Counted from the stretch's first letter, positions 51,858 to 64,000 are shown. The stretch: 64,000 nucleotides of DNA from Bathynomus jamesi (GCA_023014485.1 JAJOZX010001079.1:347501-411500), one strand, 5' to 3'. The notes: generated from the letters alone by a model not told the origin. Numbers and translations are program-made.

Positions 51858-53123
51858 GTCATCCCATAAGTAATGTCGTTTTTTAGATCGGAATTTGAAG
51901 GACAAAAAAAAAAACTCGACAAACTTTTTAATCTAGTATATATTTTCCATCGGAATCAATGACACTGCCAACGTCCTACAAGCTTTTCAATGCCATGTTT
52001 ATAAAATTCAGGCGGTTTTGAGGCCAAAACGTACAAAGACTGGTGTGCAGGTTATCTAAAGAAGTATACTGTTTATCGTCAAGATAGTTTTGCAGACTCC
52101 TGAAGAGATGATAATCTGAAGGCGCAAGGTCTGGAGGATGTGGAAATTTTTCCCACCCAAGCTCGTCAATTTTTGCAGAAATGATCCGAGCGGTATGAGG
52201 ACGTGCGTTGTCGTGGTGAAACACGATTCCTTTCCGATTAACCAAAGGTCTCTTTTCTTTTAGTGCAGTGTTCAATCGATCCAGTTGTTGACAGTAGACT
52301 TGAGCGGTGATTGTTTGGTTGTGTGGTAAGGTTTCAAAGTGTATTACACCACCTTTATCCCACCAAACACTAAGCAACACCTTCCGAGGGTGAAGATTTG
52401 TTTTTGGCTGTGGTGTCGCTGGTTCTCCGGCACAAACCCACTGTCGACGGCGCTTAACATTCTGGTACAGTATCCACTTTTCATCACCAGTCACTAAACG
52501 GTGCAAAAACGGATCTTGGAGTTCACGGGAATGAAGAGCTGTGCTAATGTTTACCCGCACCCTCAGATTGTCGACCGACAATTCATGTGGCACCCATTTT
52601 CCTAACTTAGGCACTTTCCGAGTTGTTGCAAATGTCGATGGTGGTGGACGGGGATGAATTGAGTTTCTGGGCCAATTCTTCGACAGTTGTTGAACAGTCT
52701 TCTTCAAGTGCGGTTAACAGCGGGTCATCATCAAACTCAGCAGGGCGTCCAGAGCGTGCTGCATCTGTCAAACAGCAGTCACCATTCCTAAACTTTTGAA
52801 ACTATCTCTGACATTTCCTCACATGCAGAATATCGTTGCCATAAACGTCCTGAATGTTTCGCGTTGCTTCAGTAGCACTATTTCCTTTTCTGAACTCGTA
52901 AAGCATTATATGCCTGATATGCTCTTCTGATACCGCCATGTTTATGAGGGGTTCACATAAAGCAAAACACACGTCTTCACTGGTCAAGGTCTGTAAAGTA
53001 TGTAGCGAAACACGATAGATCTCCTCTTAGATATAACCTTCGGAAAATTTATGCTTAAACCGAGTAGGACTAGTTTAAACTTAATCTATCGTAAAAAACG
53101 ACATTACTTATGGGATGACCTTT
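51854..53123 (-). mobile_element. 1,270-bp classical mariner element
   Basis: AGGTCATCCCATAAGTAATG at the left and inverted at the right, each with TA outside (51852-51853, 53124-53125). TIRs about 30 bp and total length fit classical mariner. Confidence 0.92.
51976..52939 (-). pseudogene. Mariner (DD34D-type) transposase, one nonsense and one frameshift
   Basis: Starts MAVSEEHIRHIMLYEFRKG at 52939. The motif KCQRWF reads KCQR-stop-F because TGG became TAG. Continues DAARSGRPAEFDDDPLLTAL, then a frameshift near 52660, then LVTGDEKWILYQNVKRRRQW (first aspartate), GIVFHHDNARPHTARII (second) and PPDLAPSDYHLFRSLQNYL (third), ending NFINMALKSL. Length near 320 residues, close to the usual 345. 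The YSPDLAPSDYHLF block is changed to HPPDLAPSDYHLF. Catalytic residues are all kept. Confidence 0.92.
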
Positions 53124-53125
53124 TA

Positions 53126-53470
53126 TATATATTATATATATATATTAATATGGGTGCGACAAAATATTTGTACCCTCTCAAATTTTCCATTACTATATAT
53201 TAAAAATACTTCTATTTGATTTCACACTTTTGTTATATATTTTTATATATGACCATAAATAATATTTTCCCGTAATAAATATATGTAACAACATCAGTAC
53301 TGCACTCTTAATCTTGTCTTCTATGTCCATTACTTCCCATCGAATATCATATCCATTCTTATTCACCGTCCACAAGTATAAGAATGCACAAAGTTTTTTG
53401 ACTTCAGAAAGAATGTCATTTCCGTTGGCATTCGCAATAAAGACTTAAAATGAAAATGGTTAGCCCCAGA

Positions 53471-53504
<34 letters not shown>

Positions 53505-53902
53505 ATTAATTTTGTCAAAATATATTAATAGCAGCAACTACACATTCAATTAAACAACGTATACTATGTTGTTTTTACATAAAATCTGAATTTTATTCCG
53601 ACAAAATATGTTTTATTTAGAAATAAATTTTGTTCAAATAATAAAATTATTTACTATTTTTTTTTTGTATTTTTACATATCATCATTTCCACTATTATTG
53701 CATAGAAATTTATTTACTTTTAATGCAAATTGCGGGGGCATTAACCCCTTTCATGCTTGAAATATACTCCAAAGTTTGAAATTTTTCGTGTAAAATTCAC
53801 TTTTAAATTACTATTTCCTAAAGTTCACATATGTTGCCATACGGTATGAAAGGGTTAAAACCAATACATTTTAAAAAGAACACCTTTATAATGTAAATGA
53901 GT
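53126..53902. other. AT-rich interval with poly-T
   Basis: 31-T run at 53469-53499. No gene. Confidence 0.55.
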
Positions 53903-53969
53903 GATGTAGTGGAGACCACCATGGCCGAGACCAAGACCAGGAAAAAAGGTCTCGAGTCCTACATCACTG
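53903..53969. mobile_element. 67-bp relative of the 28313 hAT MITE
   Basis: AGTGATGTAGTGGAGACC at the left and CCTACATCACTG at the right with GAGACCAAGACC between. No clear target duplication. Confidence 0.75.
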
Positions 53970-54648
53970 GTAGCTTCAAAACCTCCATATATAATTTACA
54001 TCAACGTGTTTTGTAAAATTCTCAAAATATAGTTTTTCATCAATCATTTTGTTTTTACGAGACTCCACCCGTCCATAAAGGGTCAGTATTAGTAGTTTTA
54101 GTTAAGAAAAAGTATATTTCATTATTCTCTTCTAAATATAAAGTTTTTAAATGTAAATATAAAATTTTCCACCTAAAAAAAATGATTTAACAAAATTCTA
54201 ATGTACTGTAGAGCAAAACTATAAATACCCAATTTTTTAATTGCGTCCGTAACTCGAGATAGCGTAACGGGTAAAAATACCTTGTACGTTTCGTGAAGAA
54301 TTTCAGAGAAAATGATTCCGTCTCCGATTAAGGTAAAATGTTTTCATGCTTATTTCTGTGTATATATAATGTGCATAACAAATGAGTGAGTTCAGAGAGA
54401 GAGAGAGGAGATTATTATTTTTACAGAACTGAAAATGAAATAATAAATTTACAAAAAGAATGTACTGAAACGCGAGAGTAAAGAACAACTTTCATCAAAC
54501 TTTACATCAAAGCCAAAACGTTAATGTTATGTAAATCTTTAGAGACAGGATGTTTGTAAATAAAATCGTAGATATAAAGCAAAACCTTCATTTTTTCTTT
54601 ATACAGGATGAAATGACAGTGTCAAAAAGTTGTTGAATTTGTGGAAAG
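53970..54648. other. AT-rich interval, nothing recognised
   Basis: No feature. Confidence 0.5.
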
Positions 54649-54713
54649 TTATGAAGTTATGAAGTTATGAAGTTATGAAGTTATGAAGTTATGAAGTCAT
54701 GAGGTTATAAATC
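54649..54713. repeat. 8-bp tandem repeat
   Basis: About eight copies of GTTATGAA, the last two mutated. Confidence 0.95.
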
Positions 54714-55660
54714 AGATTTGATGTATACTGTTTGCGTTCCTTTACTAATTCTTACAGATTTAAAAATTATTTAGCGACAGATTTGGAGTTAAACTTTATA
54801 TTAATTTAGTTTATATATTTTGATTAAAATTTTAACAGGTAAAGAGATATTGCTTTAATACCTTTTCCTCTTATCCACTATAACGCCTTTGTGCTTAGTA
54901 TCATACATGTACGATTATTATTAGTTTCATTTGCTTTACTCGTATAGAAACTTTGATGAGATTACAAATTTCGCGAGATTAGCTTTGAAAAAGCTTGAAA
55001 TGCATCTCTAATAATATTTTATTTCTTATCAAGATCGTCATTAATGAATAAATGATTTTTTATCCGTTTTCATGGTAACGAAACACTTTCAGTAACCGCG
55101 TTTTCGTCCTTATTTATTTGGTTAAAAAAAAGTTATAAAATATATAAAAAAAATTGGAAAAAAGTACCACACCTTCGTGACTTATTAATTAAAGGAAACC
55201 TTTATTCTAGTAAAACATTTAAATTTTCACTTCACACACACACACACACACACCTTTATTTCTTTGTGTTAATAAAACTAAAAAAGTTTCCCCCTATATC
55301 ACAGAAAACAGACTTGCCGCAACTTCTATATACAGAAATATTAACTTCTATTGTCTCAAATCACTCCAAAAAAGTAGTTTTGAAAGCCATTTCTTCTACC
55401 TAAAGAAATTATGTATCATTAAAAGAAGTTATTATTTCATCTGACAAGAAGCTTTCATACTCAAAAGAAGGAAAAACTTTCCCTAGAAAGCATCCCTCAA
55501 AAGAAGTTATAAGTTCTAAATTTAAAAGGAAGGTTTTGAGTGTATTTGCACTTCATATGCTTAATTTATCATACAGCGTATACTTTTTAAGAGCACTGTA
55601 ATAAATGAATGACAACTTCAAATATGATGTACATAATCCGTCAGCACTTTAACCGAATCG

Positions 55661-55666
<6 letters not shown>
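54714..55666. other. AT-rich interval, nothing recognised
   Basis: A short CA run at 55235-55252. Repeated AAAAGAAG-type words in 55370-55540 but no clean tandem unit. Confidence 0.5.

Positions 55667-55698
<32 letters not shown>
55667..55698. repeat. (TA)n microsatellite
   Basis: Abuts the 3' end of the minus-strand SINE. Confidence 0.9.
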
Positions 55699-55699
<1 letters not shown>

Positions 55700-55700
<1 letters not shown>

Positions 55701-55985
55701 CCTTTGGTTAGCTTCCGCCCGAATTGTTCATTCTGACGAAGGTCAAGCTTTTCACTCCACCTTAGACCTACAGTTTAATGTGGAATCCCAACGACGCCCC
55801 ACCAGCAGCCCAGCGTCCTAACCACTGGGCCACCCAGGGTACCCATTTATCTACCAACCTCTTTCTTTATTGTGTGGAAGGATAAACAACTGGGTTTTGC
55901 TGCACGCCAGCTAATGTTACCGGGTCTCGATCCCGGGGCCGATGGATTCGTAGTCAGCGACGCTAACCACTACACCACCTAGGCA
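55700..55985 (-). mobile_element. Dimeric tRNA-derived SINE, subfamily B
   Basis: Minus strand starts near 55985 with GTGCCTAGGTGGTGTAGTGG (A box) and GGGATCGAGACCCGG (B box), then the second unit GGGTGGCCCAGTGGTTAGGA and a tail ending GGGCGGAAGCTAACC. (TA)n lies at both ends. Confidence 0.87.
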
Positions 55986-55989
55986 CACT

Positions 55990-56025
<36 letters not shown>

Positions 56026-56551
56026 TACATACATATATATACTGTATATTGCCTGTATATAACTTTTCCCGACTTGCTTCCTTTTATAGCTGACAAGCTT
56101 TGGCAAGGTTTGAAAACAAGGAAAATTTAATTGAAAAATATTTTATTAAATTATACTCGGCAGAAAATTAGTCTGTTTCTTTACTGTAATGTGTGGATTT
56201 GAACTGTAATGAATAATAAATGGCACCGAGATAAATTTTGAAATAAATTCTCTGTTAATTTGTATTTTTTGAGAAATATTCGTGATGAAGGTTGTGTTGT
56301 TAATTTAGCATTTTTTTTTTTTGTAAATATTCCTAATTGAACTGTTTACAGGAGGGGTGTGTCTGTTGGGAAGTTGGGAGAAGGGCTGCTCTTTGGGGAA
56401 GAAGTTTAGGGAAGCCTCTTCAAGAATGCCATAAAATCTTTCATACCGAGTTGAATCTACTTTGTGATGCGTCAGGATCGCAAGTTTTGGTGGCTCTTGA
56501 AATATTTTGTAAGTATGTAGCTTGTCAGTTTATTGTTAGTCGTAATTACCA

Positions 56552-56606
<55 letters not shown>

Positions 56607-56639
56607 AGTTTATACAACAGTGCTATCTAGTGTGCAATC
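55986..56639. other. AT-rich interval with (TC)n
   Basis: (TA)n/(CA)n at 55991-56030 and (TC)n at 56553-56602. Nothing else. Confidence 0.55.
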
Positions 56640-56860
56640 TCTGTGTGTGCATAGCGTAATTGTAGAGCTAGTTTATATATTCTATTTCCTGTAAAATTTT
56701 TATGGCTACTTTTCCAAGGTCAAGGTATTTTTTTCAACCTTTTTCCGTACCCGCAGAGGTGAAGAGGGAACGAAGAGTGGAGAGAGTCTTATGCTTTTCT
56801 ACCCAGTTTTCTACTACTGATAGAATAATTAAAAAATGCATTAGTTTAATAACAAGAACC
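56640..56860 (+). mobile_element. LINE 3' UTR copy
   Basis: CTATTTCCTGTAAAATTT and GGCTACTTTTCCAAGGTCAA match the inverse of 41560-41760, the 3' UTR of the LINE ending at 41815. No coding attached. Confidence 0.75.
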
Positions 56861-56908
56861 TCCCCGAGCGGACCGGAAGGTCTTTAAGGCTTCCTCTTGT
56901 CCTTGTAA

Positions 56909-56939
<31 letters not shown>

Positions 56940-57144
56940 CTGTCTAACATAATAGTATTCGCCCTTACCCAGGGCCGGATTAAGACCTTTAGAGGCCCTA
57001 AGCACTTAAAAGATTTTGGTGCCCCATATATATGTAATTCAAAATATAAACAAAAATAAACCATAAAATAAAATTTTATTTTTTGAAATGAAACAAAACT
57101 TACAGTAAGATGGAAAATAATGTTTATTTTTGTATACTTCCACT

Positions 57145-59830
57145 TCATTTATATTTGAAAAGTTTTCTCCTACTTTTTTTAATTGCAAAGTCTTTGATCA
57201 GATCCTCAAAACTAATCTTACGTAACACATCTGCTTCTATACTTAGTAGAGATAAGGCATCCAGCCTGCCTTGTTGCATAGTTGTTCTGTTGGTATTTTT
57301 AATATACTTCAACTGAGAAAATGAACGCTCAGCTGAGCAATTTGTGACCATTAATGTTAAAAATATACGAAAGGCAATTTCTACATTTGGGAAGGCACAC
57401 TCAATATTGTCTTCTACAATTATTTTATAAAGTTCAGCATGACTGAATCTTGTTTTTACATTTTTTTTTGCACTGAACTTATGGCACACATATGAGTGAA
57501 ACTGCTGAAGCTCAGCAGAGAAATTAGTGTTCAAGTCCTCTGGGTAAGCATCAATCATCTTTTTACAACCCTGAGAATACCTTTCAATTTCAGTAGATGA
57601 TGAAGTGGTGACATTATGTGGCACATCACTTAGAAAAGAAAATCTCTGCTATTTCTTTGTATATCTCTCCTCTTCTTCTCATCTCAGTTTCAAGTTTGTC
57701 AACAATTGTGTAAAAGGTGGTGATAAGAAATTTATCTCTGGCATTCAGATATACTTCTGGTGCATCTCCGTCATTGGGTACCTTCTTTCTGATACGTTTG
57801 CGAGTTTGAGCTGCCTTGTAATCAACATCTGGTAGCATTTCCTTTGTAGCTGCTTCATATCTTTCAAATTCATCTCGTGAAGTGCACAGTTGGTCAGCTA
57901 ATGATCCATACAGATCTGCACATGTTTTTAAGTTCACATCCTTATTCTGTAGAACTTTGCTTACTCTATGAAAATTTTGCAAAATCTCATCCCAAAAATT
58001 CAACATAAAAACGAATTCTAGCTCTTGCATCTTATTTGCAATATTATTTGCTTCTCTTCTAGTGTCTCCCTTTTGTGACTGGTCTTCAGCTATACATTCT
58101 AACGCTTCTAAAATTTTAAGGAAAGATTTCAAAATTGCTGCTGTTGCCATAGCATGTGCCTCCCATCTGGTATCAGAGAGGGATTTTAAGACACTTTCAT
58201 TTCCAATACAACCTTTAAGAATTTCCCACCTGCTGGTTGAGGCTAAAAAAAAGGTATAGAGCAACTGCACTGTAGAGAAGAAATTAACCGCCTCTTGACA
58301 GCAGTCAACAGCACTTCGGCCTACCAGATTTAGTGAATGGGCTGCACAGGGCACATATATAGCAAACTTGTTTGTTTCTAAAATTTTTTGCTGCATCCCC
58401 TTATAACGCCCAGACATGTTGGCAGCGTTGTCGTAAGATTGACCCCTACATTTTGAAAAGTTTAGCTTACAAACTTCACGTAAGTACTGCAACACCTGAT
58501 TTGCCATTTCCTCACCAGTATGGCTTTTCATTTTCAGAAAGGTTAAAAAGCGTTCAATAGGCTGTCCATCTTTTAAGTACCTAAGTACAACACTTAACTG
58601 ATCGATATGTGATAGATCTGGTGTTGAATCAACTGACAAACTAAAATAACCAGAAGATTTTACTTCGTCAACAATGAGTGCGTGGACCTTTTGAGCCATT
58701 AGTTGAATGAGTTCCTCACAGGTGGTTTTGGACAGGTAAGAAGGATTTCCTTTGCCAGAATTTCCATATTTCAAAATGTGACCTGCTAAAAATGGATCAA
58801 ACCGGCTTATGAGCTCAAGCAGCCCTAAAAAATTCCCATTCTGCAATGATCCAAATCTTTCTTCTGTTCCTCGAAAAGACAAGCCACGTTCAGCTAACGT
58901 ACAAATAACAGCTATGACACGCCTCAAGACATGTTCCCAGTAATCACACTCTTCCTGAATTTGTTTTTCCAACTGTTGTCCCAACCCCGCACCTTGTCTG
59001 CGAGTTAAGTATGTTAGCATAGAGTCTCGGTGAGTAGTGCTTTTTTCATGATGATCAATTACAATAGTATTTCGCCAGTCACTGAACCCTTCTCTTATAA
59101 CAAAATGTGAGACATTTTTAGGAGCAAACAGTTTACAAACATAACAGTAAACTGATCCTGTTGATGGTGAATACAATAACCACTCTCTCTTGTATTTCTC
59201 ACCATTGGCTTTTGTCCCAACGAAAAGTTTTTGTGAACAGTATCTTGCTGGTTTGCCACTACTGAAATGCCGGTAAGACTTGTCAAATGGCCCATTGTGG
59301 TGTTGACAGTCACTGGGTCCACAAGCAATCCAATAAGCCACATCATCAGCAGAGAAATCAAGCCACAACCCTGGATCTTTTGCTATATTTACTTCATCTT
59401 CTGCAGACTGATTCATTTCACCACCATCACCATGGTCCACTAAACTTTCATTTTCAGCAATTATTTCAACCCCAGAATGTCTTGTAAAGCAACTTGAATC
59501 AACATTTGCAGTAGAGGTATCAAGAGAATTTACAGGCAAAGTGAGATCAGTAGTGAGACATGTGGTAGATGAACCTGCTTGTGACACCTCGGTGATTCCA
59601 ACGTCATCATATTTTGATTTTGAAGTGATCAAAGTGGTATTTGTGTCCACTTCTGATGACGGAGATTGGTTTTGATTCAGAATCGGTATATCATGTTGAC
59701 GTTGTGGTCGTGGAACTTGTGTGAAGAAATCAGTCAGCTTTGCAGTCTTGGACTCTAAATCCAAAGTCTTCTCTTGTTTCTCTTTTGATAGTTTTCGCTT
59801 TTGTGCACCACTTAACTGAACACGTTTCAT
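57145..59830 (-). pseudogene. hAT transposase (ZMYM1/TTF-finger type), one frameshift
   Basis: Likely start MKRVQLSGAQKRKLSKE at 59830; a TTTTACAG acceptor at about 59846 suggests a 5'-UTR intron. Order: basic N-terminus; TTF-type zinc finger (KREWLLYSPSTGSVYCYVCK); DUF4371-like region; SLSVDSTPDLSHIDQLS (first acidic block); GQSYDNAANMSGRYKGMQ (second); CAAHSLNLVGRSAV; DTRWEAHA. At about 57632, in a TTTT run, one base shifts the frame; after it FLSDVPHNV leads into the hAT C-terminal domain with NCSAERSFSQLKYIKN and LDALSLLSIEADVL. About 890 residues in total, a normal length. Apart from that shift no stop is seen, so it is either freshly dead or a sequencing error. Confidence 0.92.
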
Positions 59831-60056
59831 CTTGGTTCTTGGGGTCTGTAAAATACAGAAATAAAAAGAATATTTTATTTGTATATTATGTGGCAATCAA
59901 CACAGTTACACATATCACAATCTTGGCTTTGTTCTTTTATTCTCAGAAAGACAAAATGGGAACCGTACACAACCAAAGTGGCAATTTAAATATAAGTGGC
60001 AATTAAATATAACTCAACCGAAATATCAACTCGAAATGTTGAATACAAATCAAATC

Positions 60057-60137
60057 GAAAGAAGGAACCAAAGAAGGAACCAAAGAAGGAAAAGAAGGAA
60101 CCGAAAGAAGGAACCGAAAGAAGGAACCGAAACCTAT
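60057..60137. repeat. AAGAAGGAACC minisatellite in the hAT 5' region
   Basis: About six copies of an AAAGAAGGAACCG-like 13-14 bp unit. Confidence 0.9.
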
Positions 60138-61319
60138 AAAATAAAAATACTTAACATTAGAATTAATAATACGCAATCTATAAAAATATCAATATTAACA
60201 TTTCACTATTAACGAGCCACATTTTATATTTACATTTATTTATTTATTTAAAACACAATATTTAATTATAGGAAATATGAACATTTGCTTAGGGCCTAAA
60301 TTGTCCTAACTACGTTTGATGTTATATATACATTACAAATTATTCACTCTGGTTATTACAATCTAAATTCTTTTATACTGTTATGACAATAGATAAATAA
60401 ATTATAAAATAAAGATACGTGTATGATAAAATATTGTTATATATACAAATAAAGTACACTTCATAGACTTACCCTAGAGAAGAAGAGAGAGCAACAGATA
60501 AACTTCTTCAACGCTAATTAACTTAGGTCAGTATATCTTATTATTATAATGGCCGTGATAAACATCACTTGATACAACAGCAATATAGAGAGTTTATAGT
60601 TTCTTTTATTTTAATATTAATTTATATTACAATTCTATAAACCTAAATCTTTCTGTAAAACAATACCAAATGATTATGTAAAATATATATTTAATATTAT
60701 ATGCACAAATCACACGTTCAGAATAACTTCCTATAGCACACGAAAATATTTAATCTATATGTATTTTTAATATGGCGCTCAAAGATTTGATATAAACAAA
60801 ATAATAACGCAAAGCGTAAAGTGTGTGATTACAACGAAATATATTTATTCTCTCAAAAGGGTTGTTGTTCACTACAAATTCAAACAATGAAAAAAAATAA
60901 ATACTATATATGAATATATATAATTCAGTTTTCAACAGCTTATAGGCTATAAGCCGCGATTATAATAGTATAATAAATCCATGGTAAATCCGACAATGGA
61001 AAATTTCTGTGGTGCCCCCCTTCCCTTGATGCCCTAAGCACGGGCTTATTTTGCTTAATGGTTAATCCGGCCCTCCCCTTACCCTAAAGACTTGACTCCT
61101 CAACTACTGTAAATTAGTTATTTTAATAAATATAAAATATAACCCTAAATTATTTGTTATTGGTTGAGGTTGTGTCCAGTGAAATGTCGGCTGGAAAATC
61201 TTGAGAGATATTTATTTACATGTTGTACAATAATTATTATTGGCGAAATGGAACATTACTGTTTATAAAAATAATCATTGTATTGCACATGACATGTGCA
61301 TATATGTATGTACAGTATA

Positions 61320-61543
61320 TACTTAATTCTAATATCATACTAATTAGTATATACTTAATTCTAATATCATACTAATTAGTATATACTTAATTCTAATATC
61401 ATACTAATTAGTATATACTTAATTCTAATATCATACTAATTAGTATATACTTAATTCTAATATCATACTAATTAGTATATACTTAATTCTAATATCATAC
61501 TAATTAGTATATACTTAATTCTAATATCATACTAATTAGTATA
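61320..61543. repeat. Seven perfect copies of a 32-bp satellite unit
   Basis: Period exactly 32 bp (starts 61320, 61352, 61384, 61416, 61448, 61480, 61512). Unit begins TACTTAATTCTAATATCATA and contains the palindrome CTAATTAG. No spacers, so not a CRISPR. Confidence 0.97.
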
Positions 61544-62696
61544 CATAATATATGAATTTTAAATAGGTAAGCCTAAGGCAAGGCACTATTTCTGCATGGT
61601 GACTATTTACCCCTTCTTGGCCATGCAAAGGCAACAGTGCAGAATCTGCTAAGATCAGTCTGAAAGAACCAGACTGAGGTTAAAAACAATAATAATGATG
61701 ATAATCTTTGGGATTATTTAACCACCTTCGTAACGGAAGAAGTCGTGCGATAAGGGGTACTTACAGCCTTATGTATTATCGGAGCCACAGGCCGCTACAT
61801 CATCTGAACGCAGAAAACGTTACCCTTCCAATTATTGAACATACCCATTGTTTTAACCTCGATGATCTGACGAAGGGGCGTTGCAACAGGGTCTCGATGT
61901 AGACCCTGAGGCTAAGAAATTTTTTAAACTGCGTGAACAAAAAAAGGCAGATGCAGAATTAAACCTAACATTTAGTACAGCTTCCTTATATATATAAAAT
62001 CACAGTTGTTGGCATGCTTAAACTTATTTTCATCTTTAGAAGCTTGTTTATGTGTTGTGTGTTCCAACTGTAAAAGTTAAAAGAATATGGGGTTTAATAT
62101 ATTACGAGCACCAGCTGAACGAGGCATCTTAATTCTGAATGAAAAAAATACACCATTGATTCGTATGTAAAACATATGAGCTGAAAAACACGCGAGACAT
62201 ATTTACCAATATAATAATAAGACAGGAATAGCTAGTAATTATTTACTTATAAGTGCCGTCGGTGTGCTGGGCTAGTTGTAGTTTTGCTAGTGGCATTGTA
62301 CGTATATACAGTATATATGCGCCTCCTTGTTCTACGGATCTACAGAAGCTAAAGCTAACGAAGACCCTAAGATCCACTCTAAAGTTAGCCCGAGAGAAAG
62401 GAAAGATTAGGGGGTTAAAAGAAGAGAATAAGGGGTTAAGTAAGTAGCAAAACCTATCATTCGTGGGTTAACATTCATTCAGAAAAAGAGAGAGAAAGAC
62501 TCACCATCATCATCCGCCGGCCACTGCCGACAAGTCGGAAAAATAGTCGAAGAGAATAGGAAAGGGGTGAAAGATGAAAAGAAGTAAAATAAGAACGCTT
62601 ACAAACCATGCAAACAGAGTCTTAACTCAAACACTGTTATACCATGCAAACTACAGACATGCAAGTAAAGAGAAGGTAAGAAAAGAACAGTAAAGA
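61544..62696. other. Unrecognised interval
   Basis: 61715-61910 is somewhat GC-richer, with a 64-codon open frame lacking motifs. 61775-61815 faintly resembles 33400-33460. Confidence 0.4.
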
Positions 62697-63001
62697 GAGG
62701 TTGTGTTGTAGTGGTTAATGTCGCTGACTACGAATCCATCGACCCCGAGATCGAGACCCAGTGACGGCAGTGGGCGCGCAGCAAAACCCAGCTGTTCATC
62801 CTTCCACACAATAAAAAAAAATGTTTCGGAGATAAATGGGTACCCTGGGTAGCCTAGTAGTTAAGACGCTGGGATGCTGATGGGGCATGGTTCCGATTCC
62901 ACGTTAAACTGTACTGTGGGTCGAAGGTGGAGAGAAGCTTGACTTCCGTCAGAATGAGCAATTCGGGCGGAAGCAAAACCAAGATTAATCACCAAGGTTA
63001 G

Positions 63002-63004
<3 letters not shown>
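62697..63004 (+). mobile_element. Dimeric tRNA-derived SINE, subfamily B
   Basis: TGTTGTAGTGGTTAATGTCG (A box) and GAGATCGAGACCC (B box), an A-run in the link, then GGGTAGCCTAGTAGTTAAGA and GGTTCCGATTCC. Tail GCTTGACTTCCGTCAGAATG. Runs into (TA)n at 63005. Confidence 0.87.

Positions 63005-63040
<36 letters not shown>
63005..63040. repeat. (TA)n microsatellite
   Basis: Pure TA run followed by a (TG)n at 63053-63075. Confidence 0.95.
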
Positions 63041-63045
<5 letters not shown>

Positions 63046-63075
63046 TGTATATGTGTGTGTGTGTGTGTGTGTGTA

Positions 63076-64000
63076 AGGTCGCTTAAATCATAATGATGAG
63101 CGCCATCTCCCAAGTAACGATTACTTTCACTTTACATTAGTGGATGTAATCAAGAAATCTTGGCGAACACATGATAAAAGTTAATAATTCTAACAAACTG
63201 AAAGAAAATGTATTATCTACGAGCGTTGTTGTTGTTCCTCATCAAATTTTACTTGTTCGTTTGTTTTATAATGAAAGTTTTGAGGTGTAGACAAAAAATT
63301 ATCCAATTCGCAAACCTAAGATTTTGAGCTTCATGGAAAGAATAAAGTATACTGGCACTTATTTCTCCTTTCCCTTTGAGCAAAATTCAGACAAAAGAAT
63401 TAGTTCGTTGAGAGAAAGGATTGCAAGGGGGAAGGGTTGCAACATTGCAAAGGGGAAAAGGAAGGCAAATGAAGTTAGATATGGACATGAGCTTGGAAGT
63501 GTACGCACCATTTGCAGTCTCTTTCATTGCGTACCATACTACTACTTAGGAAAACCTAAGTTAACTTTATGGATCGGAGTGTAAGGAGGAGGTTCGTAGA
63601 ATGTGGCGCCTAACAGGCATTAGCACATAACTTATATATATATACAGAGAGAGGAGGGGCGACAAGCTTGACCTACGTGAAATGAGGAATCATCGCGCGG
63701 AACCTTTGAAAGGTACAGTGTATATATAGAGAGAGGGAGAGAGAGATTTTTTTTTTTTTTTGTCGCAAGGACAAACCGCAAATTTTAAGTGCTTAAACCG
63801 ATTGCCAAAGTGTTTCCTCGGATAAAATCTACAAATGCATGGAAGGAGTTTCAACATGGTACAAAAAGCCACTATATTTCTCAGCAAGAATTAATGTTCC
63901 GTCTCCTTGCTTGAATATATTCTAAAAATATCTGAATATTCCTCTTGCACGAGGGTTTTTTTTCCCCCCCTTCTCAGACCATCTTTTTTTTACCTGTAAT
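63076..64000. other. Unrecognised interval
   Basis: An 86-codon plus-strand frame (63324-63584) lacks motifs. GA runs near 63645 and 63730, poly-T at 63747. 63662-63700 weakly resembles the SINE tail (AAGCTTGACCTACGTGAAAT). Confidence 0.4.

Larger units (their letters stand above)
56970..61075 (-). mobile_element. 4.1-kb near-intact hAT transposon
   Basis: Ends CAGGGCCGGATTAAGACC and, inverted, GAGGGCCGGATTAACCAT. CCCTTACC is duplicated exactly at 56962-56969 and 61076-61083. It has a single minus-strand transposase gene, about 175 bp of 3' sequence and a long 5' region (59831-61075) that is AT-rich and carries a small minisatellite. Confidence 0.95.

Noticed and set aside
61320..61543. CRISPR-like direct repeats
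   Set aside because: Units are contiguous without spacers, and the DNA is eukaryotic; it is a satellite.

Overview
The window looks like non-genic, repeat-dominated DNA from an animal nuclear genome, most likely an arthropod (chelicerate- or crustacean-like). It is AT-rich and full of (TA)n microsatellites. It carries decayed IS630-Tc1-mariner, hAT, P-element-like, Merlin and pogo/Tigger DNA transposons, LINE fragments, a Penelope-like element (PLE) and tRNA-derived SINEs. I found no convincing host protein gene, rRNA or free-standing tRNA, and the species cannot be named from this sequence. Most long open frames are either transposase/reverse transcriptase remains or translations of (TA)n and a pyrimidine-rich minisatellite.

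Layout. 0-6.4 kb: a palindromic mariner half, a deleted Tc1-like element, LINE reverse transcriptase ends in both orientations, and a head-to-head array of ~456-bp units. 7-15 kb: a broken Tc1 gene, a PLE split by a 452-bp MITE, a Merlin zinc-ribbon fragment, a spacerless 104-bp perfect palindrome and a LINE endonuclease. 15-24 kb: MITEs, a Tigger fragment, a frameshifted mariner with ~195-bp terminal repeats, SINEs and a LINE fragment. 24-33 kb: a P-element-like transposase split in frame by a hAT-type MITE with a perfect 8-bp target duplication, then a cluster of hAT-type elements, a Merlin catalytic-core fragment, a hAT end and a Tc1 end. 33-43 kb: mostly unrecognised AT-rich DNA, a 1.3-kb minisatellite, a SINE, a 203-bp MITE with perfect target duplication and a frameshifted LINE. 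43-53 kb: a deleted Tigger element, MITEs, a 2.0-kb DNA transposon of a family I cannot name, and two mariner-type elements, one at the centre of a larger inverted repeat. 53-64 kb: a nearly intact 4.1-kb hAT element (one frameshift), SINEs, a seven-copy 32-bp satellite and unrecognised sequence.

Themes. (1) TA-inserting elements and SINEs repeatedly abut (TA)n tracts. (2) Foldbacks are unusually common; several may be real elements (they have target duplications), others could be assembly or amplification palindromes. (3) Elements are nested: MITE in PLE, MITE in P-element, repeated module in Merlin, (GA)n in a Tc1 gene, mariner in a foldback. (4) The best candidate for something undescribed is the 47.9-49.9 kb transposon. 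It has ~130-bp imperfect terminal repeats, an 8-bp target duplication with one mismatch, and a single RNase-H-like gene of an uncharacterised arthropod repeat family. All family calls come from reading motifs by eye; no search was run.
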